From Limonium bicolor (Eukaryota > Streptophyta > Magnoliopsida > Caryophyllales > Plumbaginaceae): a stretch of DNA of 64,000 nucleotides. The notes beneath the pieces were generated by a model. It was not told where the DNA came from. It made no database searches and saw only the letters and a program-made list of their open reading frames with translations. The stretch spans positions 461,433,827 to 461,497,826 of the forward strand of contig CM041777.1 in assembly GCA_023374045.1 (NCBI GenBank). The letters are read 5' to 3'. The translations under genes and the position numbers were made by a program. Below, piece by piece: positions 22,794 through 34,137 of this stretch (the stretch's first letter is position 1; each line of letters opens with the position of its first letter).

Positions 22794-25700
22794 TCAATAC
22801 CAGAAGGTATTCTGGAGCCGACTGACCCAGACTAGGGCCGTCTCAGGATCAGTCAATTCCAGAAGGTAACATGAGTCTATCTCGGGTTTGTGTGCTAAGA
22901 CGAACTCCGACCATTCCTCAAGAATCTCAACAATTTGAGCATCGTCATATTGACCACCTTGCATCATTTCTTCGTAAGCCTTGAAAAAAATGAAAATTAA
23001 TCTAAAACGTACAAGTCTAACAACATGTAAAGAGCATAACTGAAACTTTCAAAGAATGTTACATTGTCTAACGAGTGTTCTGGTAAAAGGTTCGACGCTC
23101 CTACTATGTCAGACATGAATCTCATGACATAGTATCCACATTCTGAACCCCCAGGCTGCACCGGACACTATACAAACATATATTGATAGTTATAAGCAAG
23201 TTTAAACATTATCACACAAATTTATCAATTAAGAGAGTACCTTGACCATGTTCCAGGGGATGTTCTTCATTGTTTTATTCTGGACAGATAGTGCAGCTCT
23301 CATGGAACTATATACATCAACAATATAGTTTTAAGCATCAGTAGCAAGTTATGAAATAATTAATGTTAAGTAATAACAATTGTTGTTTAAGATAACAAAC
23401 TAATTACCTCAGTATTGCGCTGGCTATCTTCGATCTCTTGACACCCTTACCAGTGAGTCAAATTGCAAGACTGGTGGGTACTTCATCACCTTCACAAGCA
23501 ATGACCAATGTTGACTGTCCACAAATTACACATTTGTTGAAATCATTAAACAACTACACAAACTATATGATTTAGGTAATACTAATAGAAATAGTCAATA
23601 TCATACCCTGAATGATATGGCAGCATAATAAATGACTTGTCAGCACATTCAAAGATGGCATTCGTCAGATATGCATAAGACCTTTCATGTCACTTGTCAT
23701 CTGGACTTCAAAGCACATAGCAGGACACAGAATCCGAATCTGTGATCGTCATAGACATTGATTGCCTTATTTTATTATGCACATACCTGCACCATGAGGA
23801 CAATATCATTAGTTTAAATTTTTATTCAAACATCTAATTCATCACCAATCAATGCATGCAAAATATAAACGGTAGAAGTCACTCACATGACGGATGACTT
23901 GATAATCGACACATTCACCAATCCCTCCTGAAACACTCCTCGAGTCGGACATATATATCTCAAATCGATGTGTATCTCCTGGTTGAACTTGTTGGTGAAA
24001 TATCCTCTCGTGATCTTCCACAGTGAGGGAATCACAGTGAGGTGGTAGCAGCAACAACGATGAGTGTAGAATCTTCATATTAGTCGACAAGCCGGCCAAT
24101 ATTCTTTTCTCCACAAATCAGGTCTGAGCACGAAATTTGTGGATACCTTTGATTGAACAGGTGCAGCAATTCTTTCCCCTTTTCCCTTATCAGTCTTTGG
24201 TCGGCTCATATCCTATGATAGTAACTAATTAAGTATATGGATGCAAGGTGGTACATCAATAGTTTATAGCAACGTTAAGAGTAAATACCTGCCCAGGGAG
24301 TTTGACCAATCGTACTGGCCACTGCACTGTCGCAGTTTGTGCGGAACACAAGTATGTCTTTGTGGGATCGGCACCGGTAAACAGACTTCACCATGCTCTG
24401 CAACAAATTGTCACGAAGCACTCGTGCATGGTAATGTCGGAGTGGTTCACCGTGCACAATATCACTTGGAACTGAAGGGAAAAGTTTTCCCCATGCCACC
24501 ATGACCTCTTCTACTCCAATTTGTAAAAACAACGTGCACTTAGTGGGTGCCTGAGTGTTATGTGGAACTTGTTTAGATAAAAATTGTGAATTCCTTGTTC
24601 TACGATGATATTAGTGATCAAGTGAAAAATCTTAATCGTCATGTACTCAATTGAAATGTTGGTCTAACCTTGAGATGCATAGGGAAACGGCTCAAGCCGA
24701 CTGGACACTACTTCCCACTACCGGTGAACTCTGATGATGAATGGGTGACTCAGCTGGTGGTCGAGAAACCTCTTGGCTGCTATGCTTCTGTGTCTCAAGC
24801 CTTGACATAGCCTGAGCGATCCTCTCGTCGACGCTCTGATTAATCCTCTGCTCCATCTCGCCATCTCTCTCAGGTGCTCCACGTAGCTAATCATCCTTCC
24901 CTGTGCACTTCTGGACCCGGGTACACCAAATGCTTGGCGGATACCAACGTGCCCACCAAACCCAATGGCACGACCTGGATGATCCTTCTTACCAAGAGCG
25001 CTGTAAGAGGATCATCATTCCTCTGTGAGGTCCAGGTGCCCTGGGTGAGCTGAGAGCTTAATTCACCCTAATAAACACACAAATACAGTTATTAGTTTAA
25101 CATAAGTTCATATACAAATGAAATGAACAGTTGGACTAAAAATGAAATGATATCACTTACCATTTGAGCAATAACTGCTCTCGTGGCTTCATCGTATTGA
25201 GGATTTTTTGGGAGTAGAGTTCTTCGGAATGTGGCTAAACTCCCACACTTTCATCTCTTCTGCCACTGGTATCCAATGAGCCATCCGTGGGCATATCCTT
25301 TTGCTCCCATTCTGGTACCCTTGAGCATACTTTTCCCACCTAAGTGGTGAGGGTACAGATTCTTCTTAGCATTTGCTTGTTGTTGCGCATGAAGAGCCTA
25401 CATAAATTAATATGATCATGTTTAGTGAAATTGAACACAAAAACATAAGAATTAAGAGTAATTTATGTATGTATGACAGTAAAGTGCACCTGGAACTCCG
25501 GTGTGTGACGTGACTCAGAAAATTGTACCCATTGCTCTTTGGTGATGCCCTCGTAAACCTCCCATGGTGGTCTCTCACCGCCGAACCCATGATCTGGATC
25601 TTCTAGATCAGGCATCTTGTAGATGAACTTGTCAGCCAACTTATTCTTGTGGTCCCGGAACTGTTTCGACATCGCTGATAGCACATCCTTTTTAAGTGCG

Positions 25701-26360
25701 GGATCCCATAAGAATTTAGGGCATAGAGAATTTAGACTACATACATGATCATTCAGTTAGTAAAGTAAACATAAATATTCTATTATTTCCCAAAATATCA
25801 TAGTAATAATGTAGAGATTTACCTGGAGACGCTCAAACATAGTATCCTTCAACGCTTGAGGCACTTGCTTCAAGTTGTGGTTTATGTTACAATATGACTT
25901 CACCAAATGGCTACCGTAAGCAGTGAAGTCATTCTTCCAATTTCCATGAGGTTGGTTGTACTGATTCAATTGCACCGGTTTTGTAGGAGGGCCCTTGTTA
26001 GCTTTCAGCCCACGTGTGGCACCTCTCTTCTTTTGCTTCTTGGCCTCTGGTGGGACAACTGACGGCTCTTCGGTCTGCTATGAAGGGCCAGCCTCAGTCT
26101 CGCGTACAGCTACATGGTCTTTCTTTTTCTTTCCTCCTCTTGTAACCCGCTTACTTGGTCTATTCTGCTGTGGCTCAGGTTCTCCAGTCAAGAGAAATTG
26201 TCCAACGGGGTCATCCACTGAAAAAAAATAAAGCATTTTCATCAAATAAAGTCATTATATAAATTAACATAAATACTATGAAGCATAACAATAACATTTA
26301 AGATGACATTACAGTCTACATTCTACTAACAACATTACCTGACATGAAAACATAAATCAT
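22794..26360 (-). pseudogene. CACTA second gene: TNPA-position protein with Ulp1-like (C48) protease domain, broken
   Basis: Minus strand, multi-exon. Candidate exons with good splice signals: 26360-26339 (MIYVFMS), 26217-25823 (VDDPVGQFLLTGEP, a Lys/Arg-rich stretch), 25736-25490 (SKQFRDHKNKLADKF, EEW-like KEQWVQF), 25397-25161, 25067 to about 24690 (LGKKDHPGRAIGFGGHVG, then a likely coiled coil), and about 24533-24289 (VAWGKLFPSVPSDIVHGEPL, which I associate with DUF8039-type proteins). The Ulp1-like part follows: SFIMLPYHSG, QHWSLLV (23513-23493), QFDSL (about 23451-23465), SECGYYVMRFMSDIV (about 23100-23146) and a final exon from 22979 with EILEEWSEFV. These supply the H, D and C of the C48 triad. 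Breaks: an in-frame TAG after ETEAGPS, frameshifts in the 25067 exon and after FDSL, and phases that do not all join. The stop (22794-22796) lies at the inner edge of the subterminal array. Confidence 0.75.
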
Positions 26361-29300
26361 TTCATATTTTCTACCCAAACACCCTCATCATGGTCTGATC
26401 GTGCGTAGAGCAAATCGTTTTTGGCAACATCAATCGAATCCGGTAATCCAGTAGGAAACAAGGATGTTTCCTCTACCATTTCATTATCATCGTTATCCTC
26501 ATTCTCATTTTCGATTACAACCGGCCTTCTTCCTGGAAGAACAACAGACCATCTGCAGTCTTTCGGATCCTCAACATACCACACTTGTTCGTAATCCTTT
26601 CCCAGAACAAATTGATCATCCGTATAACCGGCACGTGAAAGATCAACCAAGGTAAGCCCTCCATCATTTTGGTACCCGCGTCGGTTGTCCACTCACTTTG
26701 CACCGAACAATAGAAAGGAATCAATGTCGTAGTCTAGTTCCCTGATGTCCTCGATGACACCATAATACCAACTAGAGTTACTAACTGGTTGAGATCGGTT
26801 ACCGCTGTGGTACTTAGTGGCAGCAGCTTCAATTTTTACCCCAATATTTTGGTTTATCGATTTGGCATCTTGGCGTGCAGTGTAGTATGTATACCCACTA
26901 ATATCATACCCCTCAAATGATGTAATATTAGTTTCATGTCCGATTGCCAAACATCTGATCTCTTCACTTACAGCTTCTGGATCTAATGATGCTAATGTCA
27001 ACACATGATCTTTGAACCATTGGATAAAACTCAGTTTTGTTCCTTTGTCAGCCAAATGTGGTCTTTCAAAGGAACTCAACCATATGGGTTTGAAAATAAG
27101 GTTCAACAACCTCAAGATGTTGTAAGACAAACAAATGGGCTTGACGAATAAGTTGGCGCGAAACTTGCACGATCTTTCTACCAATGACACCTTTACCCTT
27201 AAACCTGCCATAGTGTCGTGGTTTTGGGATACCAATTGACTCTGCCTCACTCAAATAATCGGTCACAAATTCCGTGACTTCCTCAGTCACTGTTGCTTCA
27301 ACAATGTTCCCCTCTGGTCGATACCTATTCTTCATTATACTTTTCAGAATACCCATGTACCATTCAAATGGGTACATGTATCGTAAGTATACCGGACCAC
27401 AGAACTGTATCTCTCGAACGATGTGCACAATTAGATGCACCATTATGTCAAAGAAAGATGGTCAGGAATACATCTCAAGTTGACATAATGTGACAACAAT
27501 TTCACGTTGTAGATCGTCTAGAGAGGTTACGTCAATTGCCTTGGAGCAAACAGCGTTGAAAAAGAAACATAACCGAGTTAAAGCATTTCTAACATCAGAT
27601 GGAAATATCCCTCGGATTGCGACTGGAAGAAGATGTAACATCAGTACATGATAATCGTGAGATTTCATGCCTAAAAGTTTTAAATCCTTCATCGATACAA
27701 TGTTCTTCCAGTTTGAAGAGTACCCAGACGGTACTTTTACCGAGTGTAGACATTTGCAGAAACTAATATTTTCAGCCTTTGAGAGCATGTAGCATGCAGG
27801 AGGTAGGTATATTCGTTTCCCGTTCTCTTGTGGGTGTAACTTCTTTCGTATACCCATGGTTTACATGTCCTTTCTGACTTTCAATCCGTCTTTTGTTTTG
27901 CCGGTATATTGAGCAAAGTCCCACTCACTGCCTCACCAACGTTCTTCACAATGTGCATGATGTCTAAGCAGTGTCTCACAGGAAGATGACGCCAATAAGG
28001 TAGATCCCAAAAGATAGAACACTTTTTCCAAATGTTTTTCGCCGGTTTTGATGTGTTTCCAACTACATTTGCAATGTCCTTAACCTTTCCGTACACTTCC
28101 TCAGAGCTCAAAGGTAGACGGCCACACGAGTTTCGGCTTGAACATTAACAACTTTCTCTTCGTTACTCGATAAGGGTGATCTTCGGGGAGAAGACATCGA
28201 TGACACATATAAACATTCTTCCCACAATGTTTTAAACGGTCCGAACAAGTGTCTTCCACGCATATGGGACATGCAAATGTTCCTTTAACCGTGTAACCGG
28301 ACAAGTTCCCATACGCAGGGAAGTCATTGACGGTACAGAACAACAAAGCCTTGAGCGTGAAATTCTCTCTTGCATAAGCATCATATACCACGCCCCCTCA
28401 TTCCACAATAGCTTCAGATCATCTATCAGAGGGGCAAGATACACATCAATGCTATTACCTGGCTGCTTGGGACCAGATATCAGGAGAGATAACATGATGT
28501 AATTTCATTTCATACACAACCATGAGGGCAAATTGTAGATCACTAGCAGAATAGACCATGTACTGTGTTGACTACTCAACGTGCCGTACGGGTTCATTCC
28601 ATCAGTACATAACCCATGCCTCAGATTCCTATCTTCATGTCCGAAATGTTCTTTGTACCGTCTGTTGATGTTTCTCCACTGAGGCCCATCTGCTGGATGT
28701 CTTAATTTCTCATCACTCTTTCTACCCTCCGCATGCCATCGTAAGTTCTTTGCATCTTTTGGATTCGCAAACAACCGTTTGAATCTGGGTATAATAGGCA
28801 AATACCAAAGTAGTTTTGTTGGAGGGCTTTTTTTGTGAACGGAGGAGTAATCACCATCTTTATGATTATACCGGGACAACGAACATTTCGGGAAATTGTC
28901 CATATGTTTGTATTCACCCCTGTACAACACACAGTTGTTTGGACACGCATGAATTTTTTTGTACTCTACTCCCATTAGACACACCATTTCTTTGCCTCAT
29001 AGGTGGTGGTAGGGAGACCGTTCTCATCTGGTAGCATATCATGAATCAGCGCAAGGAATGCCGTGAAACCTTTGTCACTCAATCCATATCTTCCTTTCAG
29101 GTTGAACAAATTCAATATAGCTGTCAATTTCGTGTACTTAGTGCACGTAGGATAGAACGTCGTCTTGGATGCATCCAACAACCTTTGATACTCATCCGGC
29201 CAGTCGACAAAATTATCCTCAACGTTATCAAGCATCTCGTCCATTTGCTCATCATGATAAGTCGACTCACTGTCAACATTGACTCCGGAAGCGCTTGGGA

Positions 29301-29621
29301 GTTCTGACTCGTTAGTAGTATTGAATGTCTGCTCGGTTCTAGAGTTACACCGATCATGACTGTAGGAAGCTCAAGCATTATCTTCTACAGGTTCTCCATG
29401 AAAAGTCCATCTTCTATAATGTGGCATGAAACCACGGGTCTTCAGATGGAGTTGTACGACATTGATGCTTGAATATTGTCTAACCACACCACAATCAACA
29501 CAAGGACATGGAATTTTCTCAGCCTTTGTCCTGTCCTTGTGTGCACTGCAGCTTTGCAAAACTCTTTCAGCATCTTGTCAAAATGTTCCCCTCTATCACC
29601 ATACATCCAGTCACGCTCCAT
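26357..29621 (-). pseudogene. TNP2-like CACTA transposase, frameshifted
   Basis: The transposase that would cut and join the element ends in the nucleus. Minus strand, in order: MERDWMYGDRG start (29621) directly after an AG acceptor-like TATAG, then PCPCVDC (about 29510) and WTFHGE, the transposase-associated N-terminal domain; LIHDMLPDENGLP; MGVEYKKIHACPNNC (28972-28928); LLWYLPIIPRFKRLF; RHPADGPQW; CTDGMNPYG (about 28610); IYNLPSWLCMK (about 28510); VNDFPAYGNLSGYT (about 28330) and ACPIC; LPVRHCLDIMHIVKNV (about 27985); LGMKSHDYHVLMLHLLP (about 27670); YMYPFEWYMGILK (about 27375). The C-terminal DUF4218/DUF4216-like part runs from about 27050 to 26357 with HETNITSFEGYDISGYTYYT, REL-DYDIDSF and QVWYVEDP. 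The pieces occupy different frames, with at least five shifts. Nearly full length, so recently decayed. The stop TGA overlaps the ATG of the second gene. Confidence 0.9.
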
Positions 29622-30745
29622 ACTATATGTGCAACAGATCACAGGTATGAGTTATAGCCTATGTAAAACTAAAATGTTTATATAATATGGTCTGTATTAA
29701 GTTGCACATGTTTATTTCTTAATGGAGCATGACTGGGATGATTGTCAAGTAGTTTAGCCTAACTCTAAGGTTGCAAACTCAATATAAACTAGCATTTTAA
29801 TTTAACAAATCGTTGCACTTCTAAAACAGAAACCGGTGTTTAAAACAATATTACGAATACTTTTCTACAAAAAATTCGGCATGACCTTTGCATAATTGTA
29901 CACATCCCGTGCTTATTATTCAGCACTCACCAAAGTCATCACAACCACAAACATTCCAACAAAGGCAGCAACCCACAATTAAAATAAATCAATTCTTTAC
30001 TAGATAACTGAAAACTAATTGCAAATTCAGATCATCAAACCAACATTTTCGAACCACGTTCTCACTAGCTAATTGACAATAATAATCAAACCATATTTTT
30101 CAATTCTCCACTGTATAAGTTCAAACCGGTTTAGAGATTAAAACAGAATCCAAAGTTAAAATACGTACTTGTTTTTTAAGGATTTATGGAGAGAGAGACT
30201 GGTGCCTGAGAGGTAGGCTTCTGTGCGAGAGATTCAGCAATACCACTTCTGATATGTCTCTGCAAGAGAGCAACAAAAAATAAATTAGAAAAGAAATGCA
30301 GCAACAAATATGGAATGAAGCTAAATTATGTACTAGCACTTATATTTAAATACATAATTGCTTTTATTAAACAAAAATAAGGTTAGTTACTTACTTGTGC
30401 ACAGAGGAGGAAAGTGCAACGGTGATGGAAGAAGGCGGGAAACAAGAGAGGTGATTCACGGACTTAAATGTAGTGAGACCTTATAAAAAAATTAGATATT
30501 GTTATACATACACATACATCAAACAATATAATTACGAAGAGATTTTGTTAAAAAAATCGGCATGACTTTTGCATAATTTTACCTATCCCATGCTTATTAT
30601 TAAGCATTCACCAACCATTCATCAACACAAATTTCCATCACAAATCAAACTAATACCAAATTTATCCATCAAACCAAATTCAAATAATTTGTGGAAATCA
30701 AATACAAAGTAAAAAAAAAAGAAAAGATAAGTTAGATTATATTAC
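29622..30745 (-). other. CACTA leader / intron region upstream of TNP2
   Basis: AT-rich, no coding frame. A phrase around GCTTATTATTAAGCATTCA (hairpin-like) occurs near 30590 and 31010 and, degenerate, at 29910, with long shared flanks (30588-30745 against 31010-31166). Probably 5' UTR introns of the TNP2 transcript. Confidence 0.5.
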
Positions 30746-31434
30746 CGTTCTTCCAACTCCGCTTTCAATCTACCGTGCAATGACTGAGGAGTTTCTTAAC
30801 CACTTCTCTGTAGACAGAATAGAACTCATTATTTTACATATGATAATTGTTTGTAATTAGGGGGATTGCAAAATTACACATAATGAGCTAAAAAGATGAA
30901 AATGTAGGTTGAGTATATTACGGGTTCACAAATGAAATGTATTCAGCCCCGTACGACTTCAATCTGGTGAACCCATTTAGTGATTTCCCTCTACAAGGAC
31001 ACAACCATGCTTATTATTAAGCATTCAACAATCATTCAACAACACAAATTTCTATCATAAACCAAACTAATATATACCAAATTTATTCATCAAACCAAAT
31101 TCCAATAATTTGTGGAAATCAAATACAAAGTACAAAAGAGAAAAGGGATAAGTTAGATTATATTACCGGTTCGTAAATGAATTGTTCTCCGCTCCGCTTT
31201 CAATCTACCATGAAATGGTTAAGGAGCTTCTTAAGTATTATCTGTGTAGAGACACAAATACATATAGATACAAGAGAAACTCAGTAGTTGTGTTAAATGC
31301 AGTTAGGTTGCAAATTTACAGTGAGTGAAGAGAATGAAGAGTTAAGTTAAAAAAAAATTACCGGTTCCTAAATGAATTGTTTTCAGCCCCTCTTCTCAAT
31401 CGGGCATGCGAGACACGTGTAGCAGTACCAATCT
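30746..31434 (-). repeat. Four exon-like repeats in CACTA leader
   Basis: Units at 31434-31362, 31241-31167, 30990-30922 and 30807-30746 (minus strand) are 62-75 bp long and related to each other. Three share a core like AACAATTCATTT or ACATTTCATTT before GAACC, and all end directly before GTAAT. Each is preceded by an AG acceptor (CTGTAG, ACACAG, TTGTAG, CTACAG). They look like duplicated exons of the transposon 5' leader. No common reading frame stays open in all four. Confidence 0.55.
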
Positions 31435-31827
31435 CTACAGAGGCAACGTAGACGCAAATAAATATGAATTGAGGGTGCAAAACTATATTACTTACAATGT
31501 TTATAATTAGCTTATAATTATAAGCACAAATAATGCTCAAACATTGTTCCACCCCATATATAAGCATAATAAATCTAGCCCAAATAAGCTAACCTAACTA
31601 TACTTAAAAGAAGGGCAGAAAACAGCAAAAAAATTCACTCGGACATTTCGTCAAACACCTTGTGTGCGTACATAAATTTACTAGTTTAACAACCAAATCT
31701 TGCAAAGATTTCACACACACATAAATATCAGCATCTACAATCACAATGTGACAACAATCTATCAATTTAACAAACATTAACAATTTTTTAAGCAAAACCG
31801 AAACTAACAAAGTTGGGGTTTTTTTAC

Positions 31828-32062
31828 CTTGGGTGCGTCTGTTGTTGGGCGGGGGAGGAGGAGAGCGGCGACGACCACCGACGCGACAACCACCGACGGC
31901 GGCGACGACCGGCGAAGGCGGGAGGAGGGCAGGCGACGGCGGAGCTGTGGCGGCCTTGTGGTGGTGGTCTGCGTCGGGGCTGTAGCAAATCGCCGCAAGA
32001 GGAAACAGAGAAGAGGGGGTGGTTGGTGTATGTGCGCGTAACTGCGTCGGGGGGTGGGGGGC
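31828..32062 (-). other. GC-rich putative first exon / promoter of CACTA genes
   Basis: A CGG/CGACG-rich block in an otherwise AT-rich element. On minus, a frame from ATG 31998 (MRRFATAPTQTTTTRPPQLR, then Arg/Ser/Val-rich) runs to a strong donor, CACCCAAG|GTAAAA, at 31828/31827. This fits the first exon of the transposon transcript, coding or 5' UTR. Confidence 0.5.
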
Positions 32063-32067
32063 TATTT

Positions 32068-32403
32068 TAAATGACCTATTTCGGCGGTTCTTTGATAGGA
32101 ACCGCCGAAATAGACCCTCTGTAATAATAATAAAAAATAAAAAAGACCTATTTCAGCGGTTCCTAACGAATAACCGCCGAAATAGATGATTAATATAAAA
32201 AAAAGAAAAAAAAGAAAAAACACCTATTTCGGCTGTTCCTTACAAGAAACTGCCGAAATAGGTCTTTTTATTTTTTTATTATTACATAGGGCCTATTTCG
32301 GCGGTTCCTATCTAGGAACCGCCGAAATAGGTGTCTTTTTTCATACTACATACATCTCGGAGCCCTATGTCGGCGGTTTTATCTACAACCGCCGAAATAG
32401 GGG
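32068..32403. repeat. CACTA right subterminal palindrome array
   Basis: Five hairpins built from CCTATTTCGGCGGTTCCTA and its complement, at about 32073-32114, 32150-32187, 32224-32264, 32291-32331 and 32363-32403. The 32291-32331 copy has about 19-bp arms with essentially no mismatch. Confidence 0.88.
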
Positions 32404-32432
32404 CGCCGAAATAGATCATTTTTCTACTAGTG
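32404..32432 (-). repeat. CACTA right terminal inverted repeat
   Basis: Reverse complement reads CACTAGTAGAAAAATGATC then TATTTCGGCG; partner of 22578-22606. Confidence 0.93.
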
Positions 32433-33879
32433 TTAGTATACTCTCTCTCCTACTCCCTCTAATTCTCTCACGTACTGCACTCACCCCTCACCCTCTGATT
32501 TTCTTCCTCCTCAAGCCGCCCAACAATGGCGATTTCAAACACCCCTCAGCACTCTCCCTTCTCTCTCTTGTTAAGTACTCAAACGCCCACCAAAAATATA
32601 TAAATTTGTACCATTGTATTCCTCTCATCAAGGAGAGTATTTCCCTCTTTTCCAAATTCAAAAATACCCAACTTCATCTCCATGGGTGTTCTTGCTTTTG
32701 AAGATGAAGACCACCATTAGAAGCCTCTTCTTCACCTTGTTGGTCTAAGGTAAAAAGAAATCCAAAAATACTAGCATTTCTTGCTCTTATTTACAAAATA
32801 GAAATTTCTAAGTTTGGAGCTTCTATTCCTTGTTTGCCAGCCGATTTTGGCTTCTTTTGGAGAGTGGAAATCTTGCTCTTAGTGCTATCCAACACTCCAC
32901 CATATACTTGCAAGGTAATGCAATTCCTAAACCCTAAAAAATGTACCTTATAAGCTTAAAGATGATTTAAGGGTTATTTTGTATTGAAATAGTATTATGT
33001 AATGGGTTGTAGCAGTAGGAATGTAATTTCCATAACCGGTGGCTCAAAAAAGAGAGGAAAGGAAAGGAAGGAGGAAGGAAGGAAGAAAGGAGAAGGAAAG
33101 AAAGCCTAGAAAGAACAAGGTAAATTACACTCACCTTGTGTAGCTTTTGTATGCTTATTGTAACAGATTTATAGTAGCTTGAAATGAGTATTGTAAATGG
33201 TATTGAGTAGTAGTATAATGTGGAAGAAGACTAAAATGTTTTAAAGCGTTAAAAGACATTTAAAAGCTTGTATAAACCTTGAGGAAAGAAATGGTATGTG
33301 CAGGAATTAAATGAGTGTTTAGTACCTAGTATGTGTGTTGGAGAATTGTATATTGGTGCTGTTGATAAACAGGTGATATAGGCAGCCTTGAGTGATTAAA
33401 TTGGTGTGGTGAGAATACTTAGAAATGTAGGAAAACTCTGTCAAATTTTGGTTAGGAATTTAGTGGACTTAAGTGTTGTTTGACAGAGAGGAACATGGAT
33501 GTGTTCAGAGAAGGAAATATGAGATTTTCACTTTTGTTTGTATTTAGTAGGAAGAGGTGTAGTTGAGTAGAATTGGAAATGGTGTAGTGGGAAGTGTTTA
33601 ACTATGTTATGCTAGATTGAGAATCATCTAGCTAATGAGAAGAAGAAAGGAAAAATCTGTAGCATCTGTTGAAGAAAAAAAACTGTAACAGAGGAGGAAA
33701 AACAGACAGTGAAGGATATTAAGTAACAGATTGGTATAGAGCTTTGGTTAGGTTAGTTTTAAGTGCCTAATCAATGTTAAAACATGCTAGATTATATGTA
33801 GGAATATTGGGGAAGAGGTTGGTAGAAGTTTGGAGTTGAAACATAATAAAAAAACAAGCATATATGTAATTACTGCACC

Positions 33880-34137
33880 TGGTCCGGGTTTGTAAACAAG
33901 TACAGAAACCCGGACCAGGCAAAAATCACGGCAAAATGTGTTTCAGAAGGAGTGGTCCGGGTTTGCAAACTAGGACCTAAACCCGGACCACCCCATTTTT
34001 ACACCCGAGAGTACTAAGACCATGTGGTCTAGGTTTGTAAACAAGTACACAAACCCGGACCACACATAAATCTTACCCGAGAGTTTTACAAAGTATTGGT
34101 CCGGGTTTGTAAACCCGGGCAGTAACCCGGACCACCC
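33880..34137 (+). repeat. Hairpin array in LTR C (four ~73-bp units)
   Basis: Units start at about 33880, 33953, 34025 and 34098. Each has TGGTCCGGGTTTG and a complementary AAACCCGGACCA about 15 bp on (the third reads GGTCTAGG on the left). Units 3 and 4 are preceded by CCCGAGAGT. Apart from the array, the LTR is AT-rich and unstructured. Confidence 0.85.

Larger units (their letters stand above)
22578..32432 (-). mobile_element. CACTA (En/Spm) DNA transposon, 9.86 kb
   Basis: Bounded by CACTAGTAGAAAAATGA and its reverse complement, with TTA duplicated on both sides (22575-22577 and 32433-32435), the 3-bp target duplication of this superfamily. The terminal inverted repeats match over about 29 bp with two differences. 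Both ends carry arrays of the palindromic CCTATTTCGGCGGTT motif. Two gene relics lie on the minus strand: TNP2 transposase and a TNPA-position gene with a Ulp1-like domain. The ends are well kept, so it could perhaps be mobilised in trans, but both genes are broken. Inserted in the C LTR. Confidence 0.95.

Noticed and set aside
32186..32701. 171-codon plus-strand ORF
   Set aside because: It begins in the CACTA subterminal array, crosses the transposon end and TSD and finishes in LTR C; a chance chimera of two elements.
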